Notes: generated by a model not told the origin, from the letters alone. DNA of 52,124 nucleotides from Paracoccaceae bacterium (GCA_017854585.1 JAFMHK010000025.1:1-52124); one strand, 5' to 3'. Positions 41,855 through 52,052 are shown, counted from the first letter of the stretch. Numbers and translations: made by a program.

Positions 41855-43954
41855 ATGAAGATACGCCTGCTATCCAACCTGTCCTTCGTGATCATGGCCT
41901 TCGTGTCGCTGCTGGGTGTCGGCGGCGGGCCTGCCGCAGCCGCGCAATCCGCAGCTTATGAAAGCATCGCGCTGAGCGCACGCCTGATTACTGCGGAAGA
42001 CGGCGTTGCCCCCGGAAGCGGCACCTTGTCGGCTGGTTTGGACCTGACGATTGCCGAGGGCTGGAAGACCTATTGGCGCACACCTGGCGAAGTCGGGTTT
42101 CCGCCGACAGTTGACTGGAGCGGGTCGCAAAATATCGCGTCCGTTGATTTCCTTTACCCCGCGCCGCATCGGTTCACGGCCTTCGGGATCGAGAATTTCG
42201 GCTATTCCGGGGAAGTTGTGTTCCCGCTGCGGATCACCTTGGAGAACCCGGGCGCACCGGCAATCCTGAACGGGGCGGTATCGCTTCTGGTGTGTTCGGA
42301 TATTTGCGTTCCCGAGGATTTCGCGCTGCGTCTGACGGTTGATGCGGGGACGGGGATCGATGCCGTGTCGGCGGCTCGGATCACGACTTTTGCCGCGCAA
42401 GTGCCGCAAGAGGCCGCAGACAGCGACATTACGATTCTGGCCGCCCACGTAAACCAAGACCAGACCGCGTTGACAGTGACGGCACGCAGCGACACGGCGT
42501 TTACTGCGCCCGATGTTTTCCCGGAATTCGGTGACTATTCCAGCTTTGGCGCCCCCGATATCCGCATGGGCGAGGGCGGGCGTCTGATATGGGCGAGCCT
42601 GCCGATCCTGTCGCTGGATGCGGAATTGCCGCCGCTGCGGCTGACCATCACGGACGGTGCCCGCGCCGCCACCTTGCCAGCCGCACTGGCCGAAGCCGCA
42701 CCGCCGCCGCCCTTTGCCGTCGCGCAAGTTCTGCCCGGTGTATCCGATATTGCCTGGATCGCGCTGGTGGCGCTTTTGGGCGGTCTGGTCTTGAACGTGA
42801 TGCCATGCGTGCTGCCGGTGCTGTCGATCAAGCTGGGCTCGGTCATGGCGGCGCAGGGACAAAGCCGCAGTCGCATCAGGGGCGGGTTCGGGTTTGCCGC
42901 GTTCGGTGTGTTGGTGTTCATGTGGGTGCTGGCGGGCATCACATTGGCCGTGCAAGGCGCAGGCGGCACGGTGGGATGGGGCCTGCAGTTCCAGAACCCG
43001 GTGTTTCTGGCCCTGATGTTCGTGGTCTTGATGGTATTTGCCGCGAACTTGTTCGGGGCGTTCGAGATTACGCTGCCGTCAACCGTGCAGACGCGTTTGG
43101 CGCAAAGCGGTGGCGCGGGCCATGCAGGTGATTTCGCCACCGGCGTTTTCGCCGCCGTGCTGGCGACGCCGTGTTCCGCACCTTTTCTGGGCACGGCGAT
43201 TGCCTTTGCGCTGACGGGGCGCCCTGTCGATGTGGCCATCGTGTTTACGGCGCTTGGTGTCGGTCTGGCGCTGCCTTATATCCTTGTCGCGCTGTTTCCG
43301 GGGTTGGTCGGCTATCTGCCAAAGCCGGGACGCTGGATGGTCTGGATCAAGATCGTGCTGGGCGGTTTGCTGGCGGTCACGGCGGCATGGTTGATCTGGG
43401 TGTTGATGGGTGTTGGTGGGCAGACTGCGGCATTGGCGGTCTTGGCGCTGACGGCGGTGTTGATCATGGTGCTGACGGTCCGGCCGGGACCTCGCGCGGT
43501 CACGATTGGCGCGGCGGTGGCCTTTGCGGCGTTGCCGTTGGCGGCGGCGGCCTTTCTTGCGGATGCGGCCCCCCGCAACCAGAGCGAAACCGCATGGACG
43601 GCATTCGATAGGGGCGAAATTGCCCGACTGGTCGCACAGGGCGATGTGGTGTTCGTGGATGTTACCGCCGACTGGTGCCTGACCTGCATCGCCAACAAGA
43701 CATTGGTGCTGGACCGTGACCCGGTGGCGTCGGCGCTTGTCGCGTCGGGCGTCGTGCCAATGCGCGCCGACTGGACCCGGCCTGATGACCGGATTGCCCA
43801 GTTTCTGGCCGATAACAACCGTTTTGGCATCCCGTTCAATGCCGTCTACGGCCCCGGTGCGCCCGATGGTATCGTGTTGTCGGAGATACTGACTACGGTC
43901 GCCGTGCTGGACGCGTTGGCGCAGGCCGCCGCGCGACAAACCGCCAGCCAGTAA
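41855..43954 (+). CDS. DsbD/ScsB-like thiol:disulfide interchange protein
   Basis: A 699-aa inner-membrane electron carrier. A signal peptide (about 1-30) precedes a periplasmic domain with a CSDIC pair. A DsbD-type eight-helix membrane domain follows, containing the two redox Cys in [15 protein letters not shown] and [15 protein letters not shown]-terminal thioredoxin-like domain has WCLTC. The large N-terminal domain fits the ScsB-type branch linked to copper tolerance more than classical DsbD. It is divergent from copA with the CueR operator between them, so copper-linked expression is possible. Start 41855 (MKIRLL) is chosen for the signal peptide; ATG 41822 is an in-frame alternative, and neither has a strong ribosome binding site. 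Confidence 0.85.
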   Translation: MKIRLLSNLSFVIMAFVSLLGVGGGPAAAAQSAAYESIALSARLITAEDGVAPGSGTLSAGLDLTIAEGWKTYWRTPGEVGFPPTVDWSGSQNIASVDFLYPAPHRFTAFGIENFGYSGEVVFPLRITLENPGAPAILNGAVSLLVCSDICVPEDFALRLTVDAGTGIDAVSAARITTFAAQVPQEAADSDITILAAHVNQDQTALTVTARSDTAFTAPDVFPEFGDYSSFGAPDIRMGEGGRLIWASLPILSLDAELPPLRLTITDGARAATLPAALAEAAPPPPFAVAQVLPGVSDIAWIALVALLGGLVLNVMPCVLPVLSIKLGSVMAAQGQSRSRIRGGFGFAAFGVLVFMWVLAGITLAVQGAGGTVGWGLQFQNPVFLALMFVVLMVFAANLFGAFEITLPSTVQTRLAQSGGAGHAGDFATGVFAAVLATPCSAPFLGTAIAFALTGRPVDVAIVFTALGVGLALPYILVALFPGLVGYLPKPGRWMVWIKIVLGGLLAVTAAWLIWVLMGVGGQTAALAVLALTAVLIMVLTVRPGPRAVTIGAAVAFAALPLAAAAFLADAAPRNQSETAWTAFDRGEIARLVAQGDVVFVDVTADWCLTCIANKTLVLDRDPVASALVASGVVPMRADWTRPDDRIAQFLADNNRFGIPFNAVYGPGAPDGIVLSEILTTVAVLDALAQAAARQTASQ

Positions 43955-44114
43955 GAATTGGCCCTTTTTATGCTGTAAACGCTATACAAACGGCCCCATA
44001 CCCTCTAGACGCCGCAAATGTGGCCAGCGACGCAAGGATCGTCGCGCCGCTCGTTCCGATGGCACAGGGCCTTGCGAACGCCCCGTTTGATCCAAGACCA
44101 AAAGAACAGAAGCC

Positions 44115-46370
44115 GTGAAAAAAGCATTCGCCACCGCGCTTGAAGAGCGTGGATATACCACCCTGACCCCCGTTCAGGAATCCGTTACTCATGCCGATCT
44201 GATCGGGGCCGACCTGCTAGTTTCGGCGCAGACCGGATCGGGCAAGACGCTTGGCTTCGGCTTGGCGATCGGTCCGACCCTACTGGGCGAGGACGAAGGG
44301 TTCACGACGTCCGGCGCGCCATTGGCGCTTGTCATCGCACCGACGCGTGAATTGGCGATGCAGGTCAAGCGTGAATTGGCTTGGCTCTATGCGGGGACGG
44401 GTGCAACGCTGGCGTCGTGTGTCGGTGGCATGGACATGCGGGATGAACGCCGCACGCTCAGCAGGGGGGCACATATCGTCGTTGCGACGCCGGGCCGCCT
44501 GCGTGACCACATCATGCGCCAGTCCATCGACTTGAGCGCAATTCGCGCTGTCGTGCTGGATGAAGCCGACGAGATGCTGGACCTTGGCTTCCGCGAGGAT
44601 CTGGAGTTCATTCTTGAGAATACGCCGGAAGACCGTCAGACGCTGATGTTCTCTGCGACCGTGCCAAGCTCAATCGCCAGCCTTGCAAAAAGCTATCAGA
44701 AGAATGCTGTGCGCGTCAGCACCACGGCGGAACGCTCACAGCACACCGATATCGAATACCGGGCAATGACCGTATCGCCGCGCGACGCGGAAAATGCGAT
44801 TATCAACGTGCTGCGGTTTTACGAAGCGCCGAATGCCATCGTGTTCGCGAACACGCGTGCGATGGTCAACCGCCTGACAACGCGCCTTTCGAATCGGGGC
44901 TTTTCTGTCGTGGCCTTGTCGGGAGAGTTGTCGCAGAACGAGCGGACCCACGCGTTGCAGGCCATGCGCGACGGGCGCGCGCGGGTTTGCGTCGCGACAG
45001 ATGTCGCCGCGCGGGGCATCGATTTGCCGAACCTTGATCTTGTGGTGCATGCGGAATTGCCGACGAACCACGAAATCCTGCTGCACCGGTCGGGCCGCAC
45101 TGGCCGCGCGGGGCGCAAGGGTGTCAGCGCGCTGATCGTGCCACCCGTGGCGCGCAAGAAGGCAGAGCGTATCCTGAAGTCCGCCCGCCTGACCGCCGCA
45201 TGGGCCGAAGCGCCATCCGCCGACGAAGTGCGCGCGCGCGACCATGACCGGTTGCTGTCTGACCCGGCTTGGCACGAGCCGATCTCTGAAAATGATGTCG
45301 ATGCGGTTGCCAAGCTGACCGAAGCGTTCACCGCAGATCAACTGGCGGCGGCCTTCCTGCGGCTTTACAGCGTCCAGCACTCCGCGCCGGAAGAACTGTC
45401 AGACGCGCCAAACGCGCCGGTCGAACGCGTGCCGTTCGGGCCAAGCGTCTGGTTCTCGGTTCCGTTGGGTCGTGCCCACGATACCGAACCGCGTCGCTTG
45501 CTGCCGATGTTGTGCAAGGCGGGCAATATCACCCGCGATGATGTTGGTGCGATCCGCGTCCAGCAGACCGAAAGTTTTGTCGAGGTCAAGGCAAGTCAGG
45601 CAGAGGCGTTCGTCGCGGCCCTTGGTCCTGATCTGATTGTCGAGGATGACGTAAGGCTGACGCGTCTTGCTGGTCCGCCTGCTGCTGTGCGGTCAAGCAC
45701 CGCGTCATATGACGCCAAGCCTCGCGATGGCGCCGGATACAAAGGCAAGCCGCGTGAGAGCGATGGCTACAAGGGCAAACCGCGTGAAGCGGTCGGTGGC
45801 GAGCCCAAGCCGCGCGAAGCCGCGCCCTATAAGGGCACGACGCCTGACGGTGAAGGTTACAAGGGCAAGCCTCGTGACGGCGAAGGCTACAAGGGCAAGC
45901 CTCGCGACGGCGAAGGCTACAAGGGCAAACCCCGCGACGGCGAGGGCTACAAGGGCAAGCCGCGCGACAGCGAAGGCTACAAGGGCAAGCCACGCGAAGG
46001 TGCGCCGTACAAGGGCAAACCTGCGGCTGACCGACCCAAGCAAGCCGTCGCGCGCCACGATGACGCCGTTGTGCAAGCGTGGGGGGATGGACCCAAGCGA
46101 GCGAAGAAGGCCTATGATCCAATGGCGCAGTCCTCTGCGCCCGCCGAGGCCCCCCGAAAAGCCACGACCCGTGCCGGCGCGGCAGACCCGTCGCAATCAA
46201 TGGGGCGGCGCAAGCCCGGCGGTTCTGCGGGCAAACCGTGGGACAAGGATGGCAAAGGCGCCAAGGGGCCACGTCCACCCGCAGGCAAGGCCAGCAGCAA
46301 GAAGAACGTGGCACGGGGAAAACCTAGCAAGGCCAATGCATCCGCGCCGCCTCGGCGCGACAAGCCATGA
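44115..46370 (+). CDS. DEAD-box RNA helicase with basic repeat tail
   Basis: A 751-aa ATP-dependent RNA helicase. Q motif GYTTLTPVQESV (13-24), motif I SAQTGSGKT, Ia PTRELA, Ib TPGRL, II DEAD, III SAT, V ATDVAARGID and VI HRSGRTGRAG are all intact. A DbpA/CsdA-type RNA-binding domain lies about 430-515 (WFSVPLGR; MLCKAGNITRDDVGAIRVQQTESFVEV). Residues 539-638 are ten 10-aa repeats of the form GEGYKGKPRD, followed by a Lys/Pro-rich tail. The GTG start lacks a strong ribosome binding site but the Q motif position fits. Likely roles are ribosome assembly or cold RNA remodelling; the basic tail probably anchors RNA. Confidence 0.9.
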   Translation: MKKAFATALEERGYTTLTPVQESVTHADLIGADLLVSAQTGSGKTLGFGLAIGPTLLGEDEGFTTSGAPLALVIAPTRELAMQVKRELAWLYAGTGATLASCVGGMDMRDERRTLSRGAHIVVATPGRLRDHIMRQSIDLSAIRAVVLDEADEMLDLGFREDLEFILENTPEDRQTLMFSATVPSSIASLAKSYQKNAVRVSTTAERSQHTDIEYRAMTVSPRDAENAIINVLRFYEAPNAIVFANTRAMVNRLTTRLSNRGFSVVALSGELSQNERTHALQAMRDGRARVCVATDVAARGIDLPNLDLVVHAELPTNHEILLHRSGRTGRAGRKGVSALIVPPVARKKAERILKSARLTAAWAEAPSADEVRARDHDRLLSDPAWHEPISENDVDAVAKLTEAFTADQLAAAFLRLYSVQHSAPEELSDAPNAPVERVPFGPSVWFSVPLGRAHDTEPRRLLPMLCKAGNITRDDVGAIRVQQTESFVEVKASQAEAFVAALGPDLIVEDDVRLTRLAGPPAAVRSSTASYDAKPRDGAGYKGKPRESDGYKGKPREAVGGEPKPREAAPYKGTTPDGEGYKGKPRDGEGYKGKPRDGEGYKGKPRDGEGYKGKPRDSEGYKGKPREGAPYKGKPAADRPKQAVARHDDAVVQAWGDGPKRAKKAYDPMAQSSAPAEAPRKATTRAGAADPSQSMGRRKPGGSAGKPWDKDGKGAKGPRPPAGKASSKKNVARGKPSKANASAPPRRDKP
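45729..46028 (+). repeat. Ten tandem 30-bp coding repeats in the helicase tail
   Basis: Ten in-frame 30-bp units, each encoding a decapeptide. The first four are diverged (GAGYKGKPRE, SDGYKGKPRE, AVGGEPKPRE, AAPYKGTTPD), the next four (45849-45968) encode identical GEGYKGKPRD with a few silent changes, and the last two diverge again (SEGYKGKPRE, GAPYKGKPAA). A homogeneous centre and diverged edges indicate recent expansion by slippage or unequal crossover. Confidence 0.9.
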
Positions 46371-46468
46371 TGATCACCCGCCCCACCTGACGCCGAAACC
46401 GTTCGACACCGGAACGCAACCACTGCAGGGTTCTTTGTAGATCAATCTGACAAAGGCACCTGGCAGCT

Positions 46469-47425
46469 ATGCAAGAAGATGTTTCGGATATGCGTGCGGA
46501 CCGCCTGTCGCGGCGCTCGGTTCTACTTGGCGCTGCGGCGGCGGGGGTGACGGCCAACCTTGGCTTTGCCCAAGCGGTTATGGCCGACATGTCCCCACTG
46601 TCTGCGCTTGTCGATGACGTGTCGGCTGTGCGTTTGCGCGACACCGTCTTGTCGCTCAGTTCGTTTCCGACCCGCTGGACCAATGGCCCCGGGTTCGCGG
46701 CGATCGAAAACTGGATGGTCGCGGCATTCAGCGAAGCAGCAGCCGGGACCGTAACGCGGCAGCCTTATCTGATGCCATCAAACAAGACGCGCCATAATAT
46801 TGTCGTGGGTAACCCGATGGATCCGCGGGGCGTGATCGTGGTGGGTGCCCATCTGGACAGCATTTCCGAGACACCCGAGGTGCTGGCACCCGGCGCGAAC
46901 GACAACGCCACCGGGATCGCGGCCTTGCTGGAGGCGCACCGCATCTTGTCACCGCTGACGTTGGGCAAGGAACTTGTCTTTATCGCCTTTTCAGGTGAGG
47001 AACAGGACCTCCTTGGATCCGCCGCTTGCGCGCAAATCGCTGCCCGCGATGGTTGGCCGATTGAATTGATGATAAATCTGGACATGCTGGGTTATCGCCC
47101 GACCAATCCCGCCGCCCCCCTGATCATCGAATTCGATCAGGGCAACGCGCTGCCGGGTAACGATGCGGCCGCCGCCACCTATGGCGCGATGTCGGCACGG
47201 CTGGCAGCAGAGCACACCAGCCTTAACACCACCCACACCGACATCTGGGATAGCGATTACATGCCCTTTGAGGCGATGGGTTTCCCCTGCATCGGATTTT
47301 ATGACGGGGGTGCAGAAAGCCCGCGGTATCACAGCGTCGAAGATGTCGCCGGTGCCGTGTCGTTTGAGCGGTTGGAACAGGTGACACGCCTTGTGGTCGC
47401 GACGGCATTCGAGGCGGCATCCTAA
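46469..47425 (+). CDS. Tat-exported M28-family metallopeptidase
   Basis: A 318-aa zinc aminopeptidase-like protein. The N-terminus has a twin-arginine signal (RLSRRSVLLGAAAAG) and a cleavage region near AVMA. The di-zinc ligands are visible in order: His in VVGAHLDS, Asp in APGANDNATG, catalytic Glu-Glu in FSGEEQDLLGS, Asp in INLDMLGY, and His in RYHSVED. All are intact. It should fold with metals in the cytoplasm and be exported to hydrolyse peptides in the periplasm or outside. It is 98 bp after the helicase gene and converges with the HlyD-type gene. Confidence 0.87.
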   Translation: MQEDVSDMRADRLSRRSVLLGAAAAGVTANLGFAQAVMADMSPLSALVDDVSAVRLRDTVLSLSSFPTRWTNGPGFAAIENWMVAAFSEAAAGTVTRQPYLMPSNKTRHNIVVGNPMDPRGVIVVGAHLDSISETPEVLAPGANDNATGIAALLEAHRILSPLTLGKELVFIAFSGEEQDLLGSAACAQIAARDGWPIELMINLDMLGYRPTNPAAPLIIEFDQGNALPGNDAAAATYGAMSARLAAEHTSLNTTHTDIWDSDYMPFEAMGFPCIGFYDGGAESPRYHSVEDVAGAVSFERLEQVTRLVVATAFEAAS

Positions 47426-47489
47426 GCGGTTGCGGATGACGCGCGTATTTTAACCGAGCGCGTGGTGCCGCAGCAGCGGATCGCTGCCC

Positions 47490-48701
47490 TCATGGCTCGG
47501 TCCGCGCGACGATGCGGATCCCGTCGCTGATCCGGTTGCCCGGATACGCGACAACGCGGTCCCCCGCAACGAGGCCGTCCAACACCTGCACCGTGTCGGC
47601 CCGTTGCCGCCCCGGGTCCACTGCCGTCAGAACAGCGCGCCCATCGATCACGCGGAATACGGCCCAAGCGCCGTCGTGCCGAAAAAGGGCGCTTTGCGGC
47701 ACCTGAAGTACCTCATCTTCTGCCCAGACCACCACCCGGACAAAAACACGATAGCCGTCACCCAGACCGGGGCGGTCCGAGGACGGAGAAAGAATATCGA
47801 GGCGCACGCGCACGCGCTGCTCCTCGATCCCAAGGGCGGAGACGCGGGTGAAGGCGGTGGGTTCAATTTGCCGGACACGCGCTGCGATGTCTGCCATGCC
47901 GCCCCAGCGTTCGACATGGGCGGGTGCGCCGATCGACAGTTGCACCGCGTCCGTCGACAGCAAGTCGACCTCAATCTCCAGATCGTCGAGATTGCCGATG
48001 GTCAAGAGGTGGCTGCCGGCCTGCACCAACCGAGCGGAGGTGTTTTCGATCTCAAGGACGGTTCCGTCTTGCGGCGCGCGGATCTCGACGCAGCATCCGC
48101 CTGGGGCGCCCGGCACTTGTATCTGCCCGGGCCCCAGAAGTTGTGCCTGGGCGCGCGCCAAAGTCGCGCGATGAAGCGCCAGTTCCGACGAGGCGGCATC
48201 ATATGCCGCCTCGGCCGTTGCAAAGGTTTGTTGGGCATCCTCAAGCATGCGTTGGGGAATCACCCCGCGCGCGGCAAGCGCACGGGTGCGGTCAAGCTGT
48301 TGTCCGGCATAGTCGAGATCCGCTTCGGCACGTGCCAGATTGACATCGGCCAGTGCCACGGCCGCCTCTGCCTCGTTGACGGCCGCTTCGGCCTGACTGC
48401 GGGCACGGGCATCAAGGAACGCGGGTTCCGCAGGCTGGATTGTCGCAACGACAGTTTCACCGGCCACCACAGCATCCCCGACCTGAACAGGGGATCGGGC
48501 GGTTATCCCCGTCAGGGGGGCCGTCACGTCAAAGGGTTGACGCACGCGCGTTACCCCTTCGGCGTCGACGGTCACCTCCATCGGGCCCACGTGGACCCCA
48601 GCCAGATCCACTTGCACAGGATCTGGCCAGAGCGCCGCGACAAAACCGGCGACAACGAGGGCAAGGGCGAGCAGCGAAAATATCAAACGTCTGGACAACA
48701 C
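47490..48701 (-). CDS. Periplasmic adaptor (HlyD/MacA family)
   Basis: A 403-aa membrane-fusion protein. An N-terminal anchor helix (about 5-22) is followed by lipoyl half-motifs (FDVTAPLTGITARSPVQVGDAVVAG; RAPQDGTVLEIENTSARLVQAG) around an Ala-rich alpha-hairpin (about 95-190), then beta-barrel and membrane-proximal domains. GTG 48701 is preceded by AAGGAG formed by the last codons of the permease gene and lies 2 bp after that stop, so translation is coupled. With the permease and ATPase it forms a MacAB/DevBCA-like efflux machine; no outer-membrane channel gene is present locally. Confidence 0.86.
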   Translation of the reverse strand: MLSRRLIFSLLALALVVAGFVAALWPDPVQVDLAGVHVGPMEVTVDAEGVTRVRQPFDVTAPLTGITARSPVQVGDAVVAGETVVATIQPAEPAFLDARARSQAEAAVNEAEAAVALADVNLARAEADLDYAGQQLDRTRALAARGVIPQRMLEDAQQTFATAEAAYDAASSELALHRATLARAQAQLLGPGQIQVPGAPGGCCVEIRAPQDGTVLEIENTSARLVQAGSHLLTIGNLDDLEIEVDLLSTDAVQLSIGAPAHVERWGGMADIAARVRQIEPTAFTRVSALGIEEQRVRVRLDILSPSSDRPGLGDGYRVFVRVVVWAEDEVLQVPQSALFRHDGAWAVFRVIDGRAVLTAVDPGRQRADTVQVLDGLVAGDRVVAYPGNRISDGIRIVARTEP

Positions 48702-48703
48702 GG

Positions 48704-51067
48704 CTACTCCTTGGCCTTGAGGGCGCTGACGATGTCGACCCGATCGAGCCGCCGCCGGACCAACAGGGCGGCGGTAAGCGCGGTCAGCAGAACGATCAGC
48801 GTGGCCAGCGCATAGGTGCCACGTTCGACGACAAGCGGCAGGCTGACGATGTCGGTGGAAAAACCGCGCGCGATCAGGGCCGCGAAGCCGTATCCGGCCA
48901 ACCAACCGATCGGCACCGCCAGCACCGTCAACAGCATGAGTTCACCAACCAGCACATACCCGACCTCGGCCCGCGTGAAGCCGAGAACGCGAAGGCTCGC
49001 CAATTCATGAGCCCGTTCCGAAAGCTGGATCCGGGCCGCGTTGTAGATCACCCCGATGGTGATCAGCATGCCCAAAACCGAGTAAATCAGCGTTGACGTC
49101 AGGATGGTTTCATTCACCGTGGCCTCGAAATTCGTGCGCACCTCGGTCCAAAGGACAAGCCCCGCGATGGCGGGCGTCGTCTTGACCTGTTGGTGTAGGG
49201 CTGGCAGCGCTTCGGTATCGATCAGAAGGTGCAGGTGATTGACCTGCGGTGCCTGCCGCATCAATCGGAAAAGTGCGGGGGCGGCCATGTGCACATCTTG
49301 TCCGATGGTCTGGCGGATCACTGCGGCAACGGGAATTTCCCATGTCTCGCGCGGCGGTACCAGAAGCTCGATACGCACGATGTCGCCGGGGCTGACACCC
49401 AAATCGTCGGCAAGCCCGCGTGGCAGGACAAGACCGTTTTCGGGCAACGCCACGACGTTCCCCGCGTCATCAAGCAGTCGCGCCAACTGCGCTTCGGGCG
49501 CGCGCGCCTGAAGCGCCGTCAGGCGTGTCATGTGCCCGGCATGAAGCCGCACCGGAACAGCGAAAGCCCCCTCTGAGACCAGAACACCCGGAAGGGCAGA
49601 TGCATCCTGCACCGCAGCGGCGGTGCGTGGCCCCGCAAGCATCAGTGTCACATGCTGCCGATTTGACCGGTAGAACATCTCATCCACCATCAGATCCATG
49701 GCGTCGAAGGTGAAGAACGAGGCGATGAGCACCGACACCGAGGCGACGACGCCGAAAAGCGTGATCGCCGCGCGACCGGGCCAGCGCGTGATCGACCGCA
49801 GGATCATCATCGTGGTCTGACGCAGCCGCAGCAACCCGCCGATACGGTCGATCAGCCCGCGCCGAAACAGTGGCGGCGCCGGAGGCGACATCGCGACGGC
49901 GGGGGTCAGCCGGACGGCCGCCAACACGGCCTTCAGTGCCCCCAGAACTACGGTTGCGGTGCCCAGCAGCCCAGAAAATGCGTAAATCCACGGGTCCGGC
50001 ACGTAGATCAGCCATGGAAAGCGAAAGAATTCGCCATAAAGCTCTGTCATCTTTTGCCCGAACCACGACCCCGCGACCCAGCCCAGCAAGATGCCGACAA
50101 CACCGATTCCGATGCTGAGTTTCAGGTAATGTGCTGCGATCGCGCGGGTGGTGTAGCCAAGGGCCTTGAAGAGGCCGATCTGCTGACGCTCCAGCGAAAT
50201 CAGCCGGCCCAGCACCATGTTGACCAAGAAGGCCGACACGATCAGGAATATCGGCGGAAGCACCACCGCCATTGCGGCCAGTTGGTCCAGTTCGCTTTGC
50301 AGGAACGCATGCGAGGTCTGTTGGTTGCGCCCATGTGCGCCGGTGCCGCCGTAAGGCGCAAGGATCCGGTCAAGCGCTGCAATCACAGCGGCCTCGTTCG
50401 CGCCGCGCGCAAGGCGCAGCGACAGATCATTGAACGCGCCATCAAGGTCGCCTGCGGCCGCGACCGCGGCTTCGTTCATCCAGATGATGCCATAGCGCCG
50501 ATCATCGGGCATCATCGCGCCGGGGCCGATCGTGTAGATGAACTCTGGCGACAAGACATGACCCGTTACCGTCAAGCTGCGCATCTGGCCGTTGAGGATC
50601 GCGCGGAAACTGTCGCCCGGCGCCAGATCGTTGGCGTTGGCGAATGGTTCGGCCAGCGCCACTTCGTCAGGGCGCAGTGGGTTGGGCAGACGTCCCGCGC
50701 GCAGCAGCGGCAGGTTTAGCCGGGGCGCGCCGCTTTCGGGCAATGACAGCACCAGGGCGCTTGCGGGTTCAACCATCCCTTCAAGGTCGAGGATCGCCGA
50801 GAGCGTCAACCGCCCCTCGGCCATCGCGACCCCTTCGATCCGGGCGATCTCCTCCATCAGGCCGCGCGGAGCTCGCGTGGCGGTGGCGAAGACGTCGGCG
50901 AAACGATAGCGTTCGTAATAGGCGGCACGCGTTTCGGTCAGGGACTGCTGCGTGCCATTGGCCAGCACCAGCACCATGACGCCACAGGCCAGCACCAGCC
51001 CGATGGCAAGCGTTTGCGCCCAGATCCGGCGGAGGTCGCGCAGAAGTTTGGTATCGAGGGCGCGCAT
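48704..51067 (-). CDS. FtsX/MacB-type ABC transporter permease
   Basis: A 787-aa permease with two FtsX modules: a first helix (about 15-38), a large periplasmic domain, three helices near 260-390, a central helix (near 430-455), a second periplasmic domain, and three helices near 660-780. VLGFTRAEVGYVLVGELMLLTVLAVPIGWL near the C-terminus and ALGYTTRAIAAHYLKLSIGIG in the middle are FtsX-typical. Such double-FtsX permeases act singly, unlike MacB homodimers, and use mechanotransmission to move substrates from the periplasm. ATG 51067 overlaps the ATPase stop by 3 bp; ATG 51073 is an alternative. Confidence 0.86.
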   Translation of the reverse strand: MRALDTKLLRDLRRIWAQTLAIGLVLACGVMVLVLANGTQQSLTETRAAYYERYRFADVFATATRAPRGLMEEIARIEGVAMAEGRLTLSAILDLEGMVEPASALVLSLPESGAPRLNLPLLRAGRLPNPLRPDEVALAEPFANANDLAPGDSFRAILNGQMRSLTVTGHVLSPEFIYTIGPGAMMPDDRRYGIIWMNEAAVAAAGDLDGAFNDLSLRLARGANEAAVIAALDRILAPYGGTGAHGRNQQTSHAFLQSELDQLAAMAVVLPPIFLIVSAFLVNMVLGRLISLERQQIGLFKALGYTTRAIAAHYLKLSIGIGVVGILLGWVAGSWFGQKMTELYGEFFRFPWLIYVPDPWIYAFSGLLGTATVVLGALKAVLAAVRLTPAVAMSPPAPPLFRRGLIDRIGGLLRLRQTTMMILRSITRWPGRAAITLFGVVASVSVLIASFFTFDAMDLMVDEMFYRSNRQHVTLMLAGPRTAAAVQDASALPGVLVSEGAFAVPVRLHAGHMTRLTALQARAPEAQLARLLDDAGNVVALPENGLVLPRGLADDLGVSPGDIVRIELLVPPRETWEIPVAAVIRQTIGQDVHMAAPALFRLMRQAPQVNHLHLLIDTEALPALHQQVKTTPAIAGLVLWTEVRTNFEATVNETILTSTLIYSVLGMLITIGVIYNAARIQLSERAHELASLRVLGFTRAEVGYVLVGELMLLTVLAVPIGWLAGYGFAALIARGFSTDIVSLPLVVERGTYALATLIVLLTALTAALLVRRRLDRVDIVSALKAKE

Positions 51068-51792
51068 CACCATGTCACTTCGGCGGGCGCGACGCGGATT
51101 TCGTTGCGTTCTTCGCGCAAGATGCGGCCATCGCCAAGATAGACGGTCCGGTGCGCGATCTTCCTGATGCCGACATTATGCGTGATGATCGCGGTCGCGG
51201 CACCCAGATCACTGTTGATGCGGACCAGCGCCTCAAGCACGGTAATGCCGGTCTTGCTGTCAAGCGCGCCGGTCGGTTCGTCACACAGCAAGATCTCGGG
51301 TTGCTTGGCGATGGCGCGTGCGATCGCCACGCGCTGTTGTTCCCCGCCCGACAACTGGGCCGGGAAATGGTCCAGCCGGGCCGCCAGTCCGACGCGCTCC
51401 AACGCCTCTTCGGGGGGCATCGGGCGCGCAGCAATCTCGGTCACGAGGGCCACGTTCTCGCGCGCGGTCAGCGATGGCACGAGATTGTAGAACTGAAACA
51501 CAAATCCGACGTGGTCACGGCGAAACGCCGTCAACGCCGCATCAGACAGCCGCGTCAATTCCCGGTCGCGGAAGAAAACCCGCCCGCTGCTGGGCGTGTC
51601 GAGCGCACCTAGGATGTTGAGCAGCGTCGATTTGCCCGATCCCGATGGCCCCAGAAGAACGACCATCTCACCCTCGCACAGCGCCAGATCGACACCGCGC
51701 AACGCCCGCACCTCCACCGCACCATTGCGGTAGGTCTTGGTGATACCTTCCGTTCGAAGGATCACTGTCTGGCTGCCATCCGACGTCATCAT
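51067..51792 (-). CDS. MacB/LolD-type ABC transporter ATPase
   Basis: A 241-aa ATPase of the MacB/LolD/DevA group. Walker A is GPSGSGKST (near 48-56), the Q-loop reads [18 protein letters not shown], the signature is LSGGEQQR, Walker B is [12 protein letters not shown], and the switch His is in IITHN. All are intact. It drives the adjacent double-FtsX permease. Two adjacent ATGs (51792 and 51789) could serve as start. It is the first gene of the three-gene efflux operon; its promoter must lie in 51793-52052. Confidence 0.9.
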   Translation of the reverse strand: MMTSDGSQTVILRTEGITKTYRNGAVEVRALRGVDLALCEGEMVVLLGPSGSGKSTLLNILGALDTPSSGRVFFRDRELTRLSDAALTAFRRDHVGFVFQFYNLVPSLTARENVALVTEIAARPMPPEEALERVGLAARLDHFPAQLSGGEQQRVAIARAIAKQPEILLCDEPTGALDSKTGITVLEALVRINSDLGAATAIITHNVGIRKIAHRTVYLGDGRILREERNEIRVAPAEVTW

Positions 51793-52052
51793 GACATCAG
51801 GTTATCCACGAAGGCCGCCACATGAGTTGATCCAAGACAAAACTCCGCACATGTTGCGGACCCGCTCCGAGATGGTCCCCGGAACGTGGCGCTGTCTGCA
51901 CAGGGTCTTTGGCAGCAAGCCGCCATCGACGGTTTGCCGACTGAAAGCTGACGTCATCCAGAGCGATCAGTAGGATCAGGAATGCGGTTTTCAGCCGCGA
52001 TGCGATCTTCAAGGCCTGACGCGGACCGTCGGTTTTTGATCGTGAAGGGGGA
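51793..52052. other. Spacer between efflux operon and tRNA-Thr
   Basis: About 260 bp. A 71-aa frame on the minus strand (51797-52012) has no family resemblance and no clear ribosome binding site, so it is not annotated. No direct repeat of the tRNA 3' end, integrase or other sign of an integrated element is seen here. Confidence 0.45.

Noticed and set aside
43973..43988. TGTAAACGCTATACAA resembling the LacI-type operator at 9762
   Set aside because: Only the left half matches; the right half breaks the dyad, and the site follows the DsbD-like gene with no related function downstream.
45729..46028. Regular 30-bp repeats considered as a CRISPR array
   Set aside because: The units are contiguous without spacers, in frame within the helicase gene, and no cas genes are present.
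51797..52012. 71-aa frame on the minus strand considered as a transposase remnant or small gene
   Set aside because: No recognisable family, no ribosome binding site and no terminal repeats; composition is ordinary for a spacer.
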